Source: Nymphaea colorata | Taxonomy: Eukaryota > Streptophyta > Magnoliopsida > Nymphaeales > Nymphaeaceae | Reading direction: 5' to 3' | Assembly (NCBI RefSeq): GCF_008831285.2 | Contig: NW_022205056.1 | Location: forward strand, 1 to 35,729 | DNA length: 35,729 nucleotides | Shown: positions 1 to 10,066 of the stretch, piece after piece | How the letters are laid out: the number at the start of each line of letters is the position of its first letter | Position numbering within the stretch: position 1 is the first letter of the stretch | The notes under the pieces: model-generated | Told to the model about the DNA's origin: nothing | Database searches by the model: none | The model's input: only the letters and a program-made list of their open reading frames with translations | Translations under genes and position numbers: made by a program

Positions 1-1757
1 TATTAGATATTTTAAAAGGTGTCTCATGAATTTACCTTCTTTTTTGCAGCAGATTCACAAAAACCCCAAGGACAAGTTCAAACATATAATTAGGAGAACA
101 AGTCCAAGTTAGATTTATCCAACAAAGTTATGATTCATAGCCTGAGGGCAGGGCGAAGCCAGAATTTTTTTTTTCTTTTTTTTTTTATAGGGCACAAGTA
201 ATGACCATGGGGAGTTGACATAATGGGGTGGGGCTACTCCATATAACTGGACACAAGTGATGTAACTTCAATACTAGATTAACATTCCAAAGAGTGAGTT
301 GGGGCATATGCCCCTGGAGACTACAGATCTCTTAGTGCTACTGCGGGTGCATTTTTAGTATGATGTCATATAAAGGTCACACTTTAACGCATAGAAAACA
401 GTAGGTCTTGTATCGTAAGAGACGATAGGTTGGGTGAATGTTCCTCACGTTCACCACCTAAAAGCCATGTTTTTTTATTTTCTCAAGCTTGTTTGACGGG
501 ACAGAAAGTTGGTAAGATCTGAAACAGCTTACAAGCTGAGGGCGTGGTCAATCTTTAACCATTTGCACAGCCTACTTATCTGGACCACTTAGAAGTTGCA
601 ATGAGTACAATGAATTGTAGGGATGTTGTCTGAATGGTTGGAGTGTCTCTTAGTAACTCTCCCGTTCGAACGCATTGATTAAAACTTTGTGCTATAAAGA
701 AGGCATTAATTGAAGCGATGTTACTTTTATTGAAAAAAGAATATGATGCTTTTATATTTGTATTTTTAAAAACAGAATATTGTTCTTAACATGTTCCATC
801 TAAGAGAATTTCAAAGCCTCAGCAGGTTACACAAAAGACTTTACCTTGAGGGGCATAGCGTAGCTTGTCAAAAAGTTACAGAGTCAAAAGAAACAGGGTT
901 ACTTCGATGAACATAGCGTAACTGGTCGAGTTGAGGGGCTGGTGAGAGTCAGGTCGAGTTGAGGGGCTTTGTGAGTGGTCATCTATAGACATTTATAAAT
1001 TGTGTTATTTTGTAGGAACCTGGGGGCCATGAGGTTGGGAATATGCTCACCTTGAAAGCAAATGAGAAACATCAAATAAAGCAATGGTTGTCAGGACAAA
1101 GATATTTATCTAAAAATCAAGCAAAGGTTGAACCATCAAAGGACCCAGTTTAGTTTCTTGGATCTGCTGCTGTGTTAGTGTTTGACCGGTCAGGACAGGC
1201 CAAGCATGATGTCGGCAATCCCTCCAGTTTTCCAAAGAAAAAAGAACTTCTGGTCTTGACAGAGCGACATTATCTTCAACAGGTAGGCCTGCAGGACTCG
1301 TTTGGCTAAGTGAACATTTTATGATTGTGTCATGAATCCTTTCAAAAATTGGGATAGATTCATGGAGCACTATAATTAATAATTCTTGAATCAGACCCAA
1401 TTTTTAGGGCAAATTCACGCAACACTCACAAAGTGTTCCTGCTGTTATACAAACCTTCATAAATATTTTAATTCTTTGGACTGAACATTTGTTTTGTGCA
1501 CTAATGCCCAATATTCATATGACAGTTGCATGCAACAGTCCGGTTTGCGCCAGAAGTGTTGGTTAGAAGGCAATCAGTTCTTAGAGGTGATGTTAGCGAC
1601 CATCAGTTTGTTTGATCGACTTTCAAAGGTGGCCATATATAATGAAAAAATCAGTTTTTCATAATGTGTTGGCTGCTAGAATGATATATATAGAGGGACA
1701 AAATTTTGATATAGAAAGCATATCTAGATGGGTGCTTTGTGATGTTACTTCATACGT
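1..1757. other. unassigned non-coding stretch
   Basis: I recognise no gene here. The longest reading frame is 96 codons on the minus strand (1110-1400) and resembles no family I know. Short direct repeats occur at 921-969, where an 18-base motif beginning 'aggtcgagttgaggg' appears twice about 30 bases apart. Bases 66-165 resemble 34483-34595 (shared words such as 'ttcaaacatata' and 'gatttatcc'), which suggests an old dispersed repeat. A possible SINE at 600-760 is listed separately. Confidence 0.5.
600..760 (+). repeat. possible tRNA-derived SINE
   Basis: A sequence resembling a pol III box A (tgtctgaatgg, 627-637) is followed 36 bases later by one resembling box B (cgttcgaacgc, 663-673, compare ggttcgaatcc). 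That order and spacing are those of a tRNA gene, but the segment does not fold into a complete tRNA and runs on into A/T-rich sequence with a poly-A-like run near 733. This fits a decayed tRNA-derived SINE. No target-site duplication was identified, and chance similarity is possible. Confidence 0.3.
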
Positions 1758-2306
1758 AAGAAGGTGCGGTCCTTCCAGTTTTCACTTTTCACCTATTCAA
1801 ATCAGACCTTAGGTATGCAATATCTTGATCATATAGATATGTAGCCCTCGACATACTTCATGAAAAGGATCTAAGATGCCCACCTAAGCAAGAAATTAAG
1901 TTTAAGGTCTCTGAGAAAACTTGTTCCAATAGATGGATGAGCAAATGCTAGTCCATCAATTCGAGATCTAATTCCAGATTTTTTAGAGTGACATAGCATC
2001 TACATCATGACAATGATGGTAGACAAACTGCAGATTCTCCTAATCACCGCTCCCTTTTCTTCCATCCATTTGAGTCACAGCGGGATGTGAGATCAAGTTG
2101 CGTGCACATCCTTATGGACTCACAAGTATGCAGTTATCATACCAAAAAAGATGGGGTTTTAGGTATTTTCAATTTTCTAATGAAGTAATGTTGATTTTAG
2201 ACTTTTTAACTTTTTCTTAACCTCTTTTTCACCCTTTTAAAATGTTTCCTTTTCATTATATACAGGGAAAAAAGAAGGGGTTTGGGGTACTTCTGAACTT
2301 TTTTAA
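1758..2306 (+). repeat. repeat R copy A, left part
   Basis: This segment aligns with 10067-10636 nearly base for base, both starting at 'aagaaggt.cggtccttccag'. Similarity is about 85-90 percent by eye, with small indels. To the left of 1758 the sequence is unrelated to what lies left of 10067, so 1758 is a true border. Inside it, bases about 2150-2230 and 2276-2350 are themselves a degenerate tandem pair ('..taatgaa.taatg.t.attttagactttttaact..'). The alignment to copy B breaks off near 2306 and resumes at 3885. No coding potential or terminal inverted repeat was seen. Confidence 0.85.
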
Positions 2307-2347
2307 TGAAATGATGTCTATTTTAGACTTTTTAACTCTTTCATAAC

Positions 2348-2389
<42 letters not shown>

Positions 2390-3884
2390 CTTCTTCTTTT
2401 TTCAAAAATATCTTTTCTATAATACCATTCCTTGGACCGGACACTCTACTTCTCATTATGACTGTTACATTAATAGAAATATGTCGGTTTGGCCATTGTC
2501 CACCCGAACTCCAAACCTGGTTATGTGTAAAAAAATTTCTTGCGTTTGTATGGTTACGATGAAAAAAATAGGAAGACAAAAGTGGAAGCAAAAAAAATAC
2601 AATAAAAGACATACCTTTTAAAAAATTGCTAAAATGTCCCCCTATTCTTGAGTATGTACGTTGGGTGCCCATATGGGGCACTCAACTCAATCTACCCGAA
2701 CTCAGCTGAACGCTTGCCACTCACTGTCTCTTCATGAGTAACTGTCACCTCTCTCTCTCTCTCGATTTAGCCTAATTTGTTTTTTTATTCAGAAACAGCT
2801 CTTAAGGATGGTGGAAAGATTAACGGAAGATGTGGACTATGAGAGAGAGACATGCATGGAATATTCTTGTGTCAGATTTCCATTGCATCCATGGGTCACA
2901 TTTTTACTTGGAAACACAGTCACCAGTTTGTTTACTTGTGGTGCTATCCTCCAACGCTTCATTGGGTGATTCCTGCCCCAACGCATCCCTAGACCTTCCA
3001 AGCAGGATTAAAGCTAAGAATTCGCTGCGACTTTTCTTCGAATCTCTGAATTTGAACAAGGTGCTTGAGAATTACAGGCTTAGCCTCCCTGGCCGTGAAA
3101 CCTAAATAATTTGTATTTGTATCATTATAGAAAAAAAAACAATCTTGGAAAGTTGAGAAGACGCATATATAACCTATGTATTTTGCATAAACGTTCAGGT
3201 GGGGATCTGCCCATATAGAAAACATATAAATATTAAACATCAATCAAGAAGAAGTTTTACGGTGAGTCCGGCCATCTAAGAGAACAACTGGACGATCGAT
3301 GGATCGAGCCCAGTTTTGAGAAATCCAGGACTTGTCAAATACAATGAGCAGCCATTGATTCAACAGTTTTGTTCTTGGAAAAGGACCAATCTCATTGGTT
3401 CGCAGTTTGAATGGGTCACCGCAAAACACAGTAACTTGTCGGTGGCAAAGCAAGATATTCGCTGCTGACAGAAGGCCCTTCAGAAAATCAGTGGCCGAGG
3501 GATGCCACATGCTAATCAGCAAAATAGCTACAGAGCTTCGACAATGTAAACTAGTAATTTTTGTGTGCCTGTGTGGGCAATTGCCACACAAGTCCACACG
3601 TTCGTGCATGATTCTTGATAAATAGGAGTTGCCTATTGTGATACTTATCAGTCCTCCTTAATGGTTGGAGTCAGCCACTTTCAATTGTATTGGGGCTTCG
3701 CTTGGGTTGGTCCAAAGTGATATACAAATCGGCCAATATTTATTTATTGTTTACTTAGAAGAAATTGTCTTTTCCATAAAACTACTAAGGCCATGCCCTT
3801 ATGCTTTCAAGATTTTGTCCTGCTTCAAGGCTTAGGTGGACATACTGTACATCGTCAACTCCACTTGCCATGGTTTGCAATCCA
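2307..3884. other. 1.6-kb block present only in repeat R copy A
   Basis: Copy B of repeat R jumps from the equivalent of 2306 straight to the equivalent of 3885, so this block was inserted into copy A or lost from copy B. It contains a (CT)n(TA)n microsatellite near 2350 and two modest open frames: 2830-3105 on the plus strand (91 codons) and 3244-3609 on the minus strand (121 codons). I recognise neither protein. The 121-codon frame is uninterrupted and could be a captured exon piece, but nothing beyond length supports this. No clear target-site duplication or terminal repeats mark the ends. Confidence 0.6.
2348..2389. repeat. (CT)n(TA)n microsatellite
   Basis: About eight CT units run directly into about thirteen TA units. 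The same pyrimidine-then-TA arrangement recurs at 34019-34106, and its mirror (TA then GA) at 32168-32210. Confidence 0.95.
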
Positions 3885-5026
3885 GAGAAATAACACACTA
3901 GAATGTGACAGCGGCCACAAGATTCAAACCTCGAACTCCTTGGATATGAACTACTTGCCACCCAGTTGCCCTATGTGCCTTGAGGCAATCAACCAATCTT
4001 TATCCAAGTGATTATGAATGAAGCATGATATAGCCAATTCATCATCAATCGCCCATTTTAAAAGACGCAGAAGTGCTTTCGGGTTTCTTTCAGTTTCCAC
4101 TTGATTTCACATTTCACTTAAAGAAATTTCAAAAATATTGACAAAATAGCTCTCAGCCTCGATCTCACTCTCAAACTGCAGGCCCACATGGACCTTCTAG
4201 AGTCTAGCATCCATGCATCGTTGAGGAAATCTATTGATGTTGAAGACTCAGGCAACCATCCATGGCATCGTTGAGGAATCGATCAATGACATCACTGGAG
4301 TTGGCCAAAAACGGCATCTGCAGTTTTTCCAATCCATCCCTCCTCTTGGTCATGTCAACCTGCCGAACCTAGGGATGTCAGAGGGTTGGGTTAGGTCCGA
4401 CCAACCCTTCTGTTTTTTAACTTAAATTTTTTCATTCCAAAACAGACTGGTTACCTCAGGGGTTGTCTGACGACAGTAACACATTGTTATTAGTGTCTCC
4501 TACTGTACATGCAACACTGTAACAAGTCTTCTATGAATCTGTCTTATTTGCTAGGACAGATTTATGGGACAGCAACAATGTATTACTTTGACAAACAACA
4601 TCTCAAGAACCTACTTTTATGTTTGAAAATCGACCAAAGGTTCAATGTTCTTGTTGGGTTTTTGGATCTAGATATTAGACCAAATGTAAAATCACATACA
4701 AAACCCAGAAGCAAAAAGTAGGTGGATATATGTGTCTATGTATATGTATGTATTGTGCTTTTGTGTACTGGATGCTCCAATTTTTTAAACCATTAAAAAT
4801 TAGTCTTTAAATGCATTGTTAATTGTTGCTAAAACCACTAGGAACTGTTGCTATGTACATGTCGTAAACTATTGCAACTCCTCATTTTTTACAGCCACCC
4901 AATATAATGCATTGATCGTGCAAATAAATGCATTGCTTAATAAAATGCACTATGTGATCTACTGTGAGAGGTTGGAGGATTTCTCTATCCAGAGCTGGGT
5001 GGAGAAGTTCGAGGACATATATATAT
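3885..5026 (+). repeat. repeat R copy A, right part
   Basis: This aligns with 10649-11873 over its whole length, ending at 'ggaggatttctctat..a.agctgggtggagaa.ttc..gga' followed by a TA run. Copy B carries about 60 extra bases (about 11668-11728) that include its own TA tract. The right border coincides with the start of copia fragment 2, whose minus-strand integrase reading begins at the TA run (5018-5030). The small open frames inside it are not conserved between the two copies and are not believed to be genes. Confidence 0.85.
3893..3995 (-). repeat. tRNA-like (SINE-type) segment inside repeat R, copy A
   Basis: Read on the minus strand, 'gggcaactgggtggcaag' resembles a box A region, and 'ggtttgaatcttgtgg' about 40 bases on resembles box B (ggttcgaatcc). 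The same arrangement is conserved in copy B. It suggests that part of repeat R descends from a tRNA-derived SINE. It is not a functional tRNA: no acceptor stem was found. Confidence 0.35.
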
Positions 5027-5765
5027 ACGATTTTTTACCAAATGTATAGCCTAAAAAAAACATCAGTGTGATCTTTGCTCAAATTTAGATTTGGGATTTG
5101 GTTCTTTTGCAAGACACAAACAATCAAAGATGCATAGATGACAATACGTGGGTTTTTTTGTTTTGAATAATTTTTCATAAGGAGTTTTGTTTTGTAAAGC
5201 ACTTGTTGGAGTTCGATTGATTAAATACATGGCTGTCAATACACACTGGTCCCAACAAGGCCTAGCAAACCAGATTGGAATTTAAGGGCTCGAGCCACAT
5301 CTAAAATGTCATGGTGTTTTCTTTCAACTACACCATTTCGTTGTGGTGTATAAACACATGTCTGTTGTTGAACAATGCTTTTTTCATGAAAAAAATCATT
5401 CATCTCCCTTAAAAAAATCGACTCCGTTATAAGTTTTAACAATTTTAACCTCAGCTTTATATTGCCTTTCTATCATATTGATAAAATATTTTAATAGATG
5501 AGTAGTTTCATGCTTAAATCACATCAAATAAACCCGCACTGCTCCAGAAAATAAGGCTTGGGAATATGGCCCCAGATATCATAATGCAACAAATCAAATG
5601 GATGATTTGAGCAAGAGACACTTTCATTAAAAGGTAATCTAGACTGTTTTGTTAGTTTGCATACGTCACAATAAAATGTTTACATTTTAATGCTAGATTA
5701 TGGCTGAGAAAGTAGATAATTCATGGCTTGTGATGGATGCCCAAGTCTAAGATGCCATATGTCTG
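5027..5765 (-). pseudogene. copia GAG-pre-integrase and integrase (broken)
   Basis: Minus-strand motifs in order: WHLRLGHPSQAM (GAG-pre-integrase, about 5710-5756), CDVCKLTKQSRLPF (the CC half of the integrase HHCC zinc site), DIWGHIPKP, IVKTYNGVDFF (consensus IVRTDNGVEFF), TPQRNGVVERKHHD (around the catalytic Glu), then AMYLINRTPTSALQNKTPYEKLF-like sequence and LGYTFGKKSY, which ends at the TA run near 5027. The second catalytic Asp is replaced by Tyr (TDNG to TYNG). The stretch that should carry the first catalytic Asp (VDDYSR-type) is missing between about 5540 and 5500. Stops and frameshifts interrupt the rest. Dead integrase. Confidence 0.88.
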
Positions 5766-5929
5766 TTCACTTGAGACTACAGTTCATTGCCAATGGTTAA
5801 TGTGAAAGATCAGAGATCTTACATACGAACAGGCCATCTCTCAAACTACCCAGTCCAAACATTGTCCTAGAATTCAGGTCCTGCAAGGAGCAACCATTGG
5901 AACCAAAGATGACTTGACATTTAGTAAGT

Positions 5930-6446
5930 GAAACAAGTTTACTTACTGATACAATTTGGAATATAGTAAACATTTTTTAGTATCAAAGAAAGTTGTAGAG
6001 AGGCTTCACCAATATGAGTAGCATGTACCATGGTTCCATTTGGTACTTTTATGGGATAAGGTGATTGTAAGACAATAACATTAGACAGAAAATTAAGGGA
6101 CGATGACATGTTGTCAGAGGCACCACTGTCAATGATCCATGTGCTTGATTGTGAATATATCATACCTGCAAAATGAGATTGACCATTGGGCAGCTGTGGC
6201 ACAAGAGCAGTTCGATCTTTAAGAAGTTGTTTTAACTTATTGTATTCATCCATTGTTAGAACATGAGCTTGATCCTTGCTTCGATTAGGCAAAACAATAG
6301 ACACTGAAGCATTAAAATGTATTTTATCTCCATCTATGGCATTAGTACCACCAGCTCTTTGTTTTCCTCCTTTTAAGTTGGGAGGGCATCCATTTAGCTT
6401 GAAACATCTCCCCCTTGAGTGACCTACTGTGTTGCAATGACTACAA
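5930..6446 (-). pseudogene. copia gag zinc knuckle plus aspartic protease (partial)
   Basis: The frame reads C-S-H-C then N-T-V-G-H-S-R-G-R-C, a perfect CX2CX4HX4C nucleocapsid knuckle, followed by CFKLNG as usual in plant copia gag. About 90 residues later comes WIIDSGASDNMSS, the retropepsin active site with the catalytic D-S-G intact (consensus WIIDSGATDHM). The reading continues to NVYYIP, the usual link to the GAG-pre-integrase domain. The 14 residues before the knuckle, translated from the adjoining LTR-like DNA, are not gag. The enzyme would have cleaved the Gag-Pol polyprotein. It is a fragment and almost certainly inert. Confidence 0.88.
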
Positions 6447-6640
6447 TATAAAGAAAAGAGAGAGAAAGGCAAGAAGAAATGAGACAAAGTTTGACGTGGT
6501 TCAGTTCAGGAGAACCTTCGTCCACACTAGGAAAGGCTTTCTTGCTGTTTTTCATACTATTCATCCTATGTACATCAATATATTATATAGGGCAGCATGA
6601 AGCAGCATAAATCACCCTGTAACCGATGAGAGTTTTTTGG
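6447..6640 (-). mobile_element. copia LTR remnant (TATA box, R/U5-like part)
   Basis: On the minus strand this reads TATA-like 'cctatataatatattg' (about 6575-6592), then 'tttcctagtgtggacgaagg', 'gaaccacgtcaaactttgt' and a CT-rich tail. That succession is typical of the 3' half of plant copia LTRs ('gtgtggacgtagg...gaaccacgtaaat...'). It sits between the 3' end of copia fragment 1 and the gag knuckle of fragment 2, so it could be the 3' LTR of the first or the 5' LTR of the second. The outer LTR start is not clear and may reach about 6960. The expected CA end and a tRNA-Met primer-binding site are absent at the junction. Confidence 0.65.
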
Positions 6641-7149
6641 ATATAATGATTTCATTGGTTTCTTTATTTCCCTCTACTGTTTCAATTTGAGAGACGTGAG
6701 CCAATTCAACATCATTATGATCTTTCTTTTTCTCTTTTCTTCTTAACGTTTCATCAGGATCATTTTCTTTTTCTCCTTGACTTTTAGTGTAAGAAACGTG
6801 GGCCAGATCAGGACCATTATGGCTCACACATGATAATCGATTGTTTGAATTTGATTTATACCTTCCATTTGTTGGGGCCATTACTGATTGACATTGCATA
6901 GGAAGATTCGTTTGGTGCTGAGTGTGACGTTGCAGTTTCCATTTTCTGTTTTCATTTTGGTGAGACATTGTAGTTGTGTTGGGTGTTTCAGCATTTGAGT
7001 GAAAACTTCCATTTGTTCCTTGCAGCTGTCGATGCCATAGTTGGATGTTGCAGTTGATTTGGGCATTACATTATTTGATTGAAAACTTCCTTGTTGGCTC
7101 GATTTGTCAAAATTGTCGTGAGCCAGATTTGAATAGTTTTCTTTAATAT

Positions 7150-8767
7150 GCCCCCGTAAATGGGAATGGCTGATGACTTTGAGTTTGTCTTGTAAGTCAA
7201 AAAATTGATCTTTCCTCAAGGCTTTGGTGCATATGTCTACAATTTGGCCAGAAGAATTGACGTACCTAGTGGTCAGGCACCCTGAACTGGTCATTTCGTG
7301 CACATAATGATAATCAATCTGAATATGTTTTGACTGATTGTGGAAAACTGGATTTTTGGTTAAATAAAGTGTGTTGATATTATCACAATGAAGAATAGGT
7401 GCTTTCGTAATTGAATGCCAATATCTCGAAGGTTTTGAAGGAGCCAAGTAATTCTACAGCTGTTGATGCCATGGAGCAATATTCAGCCTCCGCACTGGAT
7501 CGAGCGACAGTGGATTGCTTTTCTGCACTCCAGGAAATACAGTTAGCTCCTAGGAAAGTACAGTACCCTGTCATGGATCTTCTGGTGAGATGGCATCCAG
7601 CCCAATCCGCATCTGAGAGGGCATATCTATCCATGGTGCTTTGAGAGAGGATATGAATGCCATAGTCGGTAGTTCCTTTGATATATCAGAGAATACGCTT
7701 GGCAACTTGAAAGTGAGCTTGAGTTGGATTTTGCATAAATTGGCTGATAAAATTCACTGAAAAAGTTATCTCTGGTCGAGTGATTGTCAAGTATTGTCAT
7801 GCTCAAACTATATCATGATAAAGAGTTGGATATGAAAAAGGTGAAGTATCTAGAAGAGCTAGCTTGGCTGCCACAGGGGTGTTCATAGGTTTGCAATCAA
7901 GCATTTGAGCTCTTTCCAAAATGTCCTAAGCATATTTCGTTTGAGTGAGAAACAGACCATCGTAGGTATGCAAGGCTTCGATCCAAAGAAAATAACTTAG
8001 TTGCCCCATATCTTTCACTAGAAATTTGACTTCAAGCTTGGAGATAAAATTCTGAATTCAGTTAGAAGAGTTGCATGTAAGAACCATATTGTCGACGTAA
8101 ATTAAAGTAATAAGACAATGGCCATTTTCATGAAATGTGAACATGGATGGATCTGAATAGCTGCTCTGAAAACCGTAAGTGAAAAGAAAATCACTTAGGC
8201 ATTGAAACCAAGCTCTAGACACTTTCTTTAGCCATATAGTGCCTTTCGAAGATGACAAACATGATGCAGTAGAAGAGGATCTACAAACCCCGGTGGTTGT
8301 GACATATAGACCGTTTCATGAAGCGATCCATGTAGGAAGGCATTTTTTAGATATAATTGTTTGATGTTCCAGTTGAAGATGGTAGCAATAGAAAGTACAA
8401 GTCATATAGTAGTTGGTCGAATGATGGGAGAGAAAGTCTCTCGGTAATCGATCCCTTCTACTTGAGTGAAACCCCAAGCAACTAGGCATGCCTTTAAACA
8501 ATCAAGACTTCCATATGCTATGGGTTTGGATTTGAAAACCCATTTTGATCCAACGACATTCATGTAAGGTTCTCTTGGAACTAAATCCCATATATTATTA
8601 GATCTTAATGCAGTCATTTATTCTTCCGTGGCCGCTCTTCACCCATCATGCTTTAGAGCTTGTTGAACTGTTTTGGGCTCTTTGGGAATACTGGAATAGA
8701 TGGTATGAATGTTGGCATACTTAGGATTAGGTTTGTGAATGCCTAACATAGCTGTAGTTAACATCGT
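7150..8767 (-). pseudogene. copia reverse transcriptase and RNase H (broken)
   Basis: RT motifs in order: [56 protein letters not shown], then KNAFLHGSLHETVYMSQPPG, KALYG-type sequence, and IYVDNMVLTC. The first catalytic Asp (consensus LDVNNAFLHG) is Tyr, and the YVDD box is YVDN, so polymerase activity is lost. Stops I could place include TAA at 8618-8620, TGA at 8639-8641 and TGA at 7686-7688. The last replaces Arg in the KRILRYIKGT motif, a CGA-to-TGA change typical of methylated CpG decay. RNase H retains SDADWAGC, SSAEAEY and HCDN. The conserved end GHIKEN lies near 7140. The enzyme would have made cDNA in virus-like particles. Confidence 0.92.
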
Positions 8768-10066
8768 TCAGTTTCCTAGAGACATTGATCTAGCCATAGA
8801 TCTTGTTACTATGGTTCGAGTTCCCATAGAGGTTGATTGAAGACTGGTGTCACTTGTAGTTTCTGAACTATGTAAGCTTGGTGGAGAGTTTGGCGTTGGA
8901 TCAGGTGGATCGGCTGGATGAATATTTGTATCGAGAGATCTATCTTGTGGCATGCTTTATTGGAGATCATCATAGACATTTAGACATGGATCTGGTGTAG
9001 GGCTGGAACCAGATTAGGGGTGATTGGAAGTTGGCATGGTTCTATCACTTGAAGTCTCGATATCAACAAAGGATAAAAAATCACTATCCATGACATCGTC
9101 CTTATAGAGAGAAGACAGATTTTTGAAAGGGAATGGGCTTTCATCAAAGAGGACATGCCTGGATATGTATAGACGTCTGGAATTTGGTTTGAAACATTTG
9201 CAACCATTATGAAATGTGTGATATCCAATAAATATACATGGAACAGATTTAGGGTCAAATTTGTTTTGAACATATCCTCTCAAATAAGGGAAGCACCTGC
9301 TGCCAAAGATATGCATGCTGGAATAATCAGGAATCCTTTTAAACAATATAGAGAAAGGTGACTGCATAGACAATGTTGAGGTGGGAAGCCTGTTCATAAG
9401 AAAAACAGCTGCTGAGAAGGCATCAATCCAAAATCTCTTTGGTGCATTTGAATGAAAGAGCAATGTTAGACCCAATTCAGTGATTGAGCGATGCTTGCAC
9501 TCTGCTTTGACATTTTGCTCGGGTGTCTTGGGGCAGGAATACTGCCGTTTAATTTGAAGGTTGTCGAGATATAATACGAAGCAGGAGCTTGTATATTCGC
9601 CACCTCCATCACTTTGGAAAATTTTTATTTTACTGTCAAATTGGCGCTCAACCATTTTGTGAAAATGAACAAAGGCATAAAAAAAATCAGATTTGTGTCT
9701 TAGAGGGTAAAACCATGTGAAATGGCTACTGCCATTGACAATTATAGCATGAAACCGATATTGTTCTCGAGATATAACTGGTTCCAGTCCCCAAAGATCA
9801 CTGTGAATTTTTTTTCAGTGGGAAAGAAACAATATCGTCTTTTTCAGTAAAAGGCAATTTGCAAGTTTTTTCCATTTGGCAACTAGCACAAACTGAGAGA
9901 GAAATATTAGGTAAAACATCAATATATTCCTGGTTTTTAAAAAAAGGGAGAACAACAGATTGAGGATGTCCCAAACGTGCATGCCAAAACTCTTCCGTCA
10001 CTTGTGGGAAACGTGATGAAAAGGAAATCTTATGATTGCTGTGATTGTGCCTTAGGCATTGCTATT
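8768..10066 (-). pseudogene. copia GAG-pre-integrase, integrase and linker (broken)
   Basis: The reading runs from the R border at 10066 through SSRFPQVTEEFWHARLGHPQ (GAG-pre-integrase), CASCQMEKTCKLPF (zinc-site Cys pair), HSDLWG, then IIVNGSSHFTWFYP where VDDYSR/VDGYSR-type sequence is expected. Here the first catalytic Asp is Asn. FQSDGGGEYTS keeps the second Asp, and PEQNVKAECKHRS keeps the Glu in a degraded setting (consensus PQQNGVAERKHR). The C-terminal part follows with IFGSRCFPYLR, FIGYHTFHNGCKC and VLFDESPFPF. A frameshift near 9000 separates the linker, which contains TRTIVTRSMARS, the usual '(M/I)TRS' motif before RT. Integrase would insert the cDNA into the genome; this copy cannot be active. 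Confidence 0.9.

Larger units (their letters stand above)
5027..6446 (-). mobile_element. Ty1/copia retrotransposon fragment 2 (gag end, protease, integrase)
   Basis: Minus-strand remains of a copia polyprotein occur in the canonical order: gag CCHC zinc knuckle (about 6405-6446), aspartic protease (about 6090-6160), GAG-pre-integrase and integrase (5765 down to 5027). RT and RNase H are absent. The fragment is cut at both ends: on the right it fuses in frame to LTR-like sequence at about 6446, without gag N-terminus or primer-binding site, and on the left it ends inside the integrase C-terminal part at the border of repeat R copy A. Several frameshifts and stops make it non-functional. It is a different copia copy from fragment 1, since both carry integrase. 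Confidence 0.9.
6641..10066 (-). mobile_element. Ty1/copia retrotransposon fragment 1 (integrase, RT, RNase H)
   Basis: The minus strand carries GAG-pre-integrase, integrase, the integrase-RT linker, reverse transcriptase and RNase H in the Ty1/copia order (integrase before RT). After RNase H, 7150-6641 reads as 3' untranslated or LTR-proximal sequence. Gag and protease are missing: the reading is open up to 10066 and stops exactly where repeat R copy B begins. The coding sequence has nonsense changes and lost catalytic residues (see the two pseudogene entries). I cannot assign a lineage within copia with confidence. Confidence 0.92.

Noticed and set aside
140-320. A third hAT-like MITE starting 'gggcagggcgaagccag' near 148
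   Set aside because: The only candidate right end (catatgcccctgg near 306-316) gives a weak inverted match and the flanks show no duplication.
3244-3609. 121-codon minus-strand frame as a gene
   Set aside because: No recognisable domain and no splice or start context; mentioned only as part of the extra block in repeat R copy A.
3893-3995. Complete tRNA gene in repeat R
   Set aside because: Box-like words are present, but no acceptor stem or anticodon arm can be formed.
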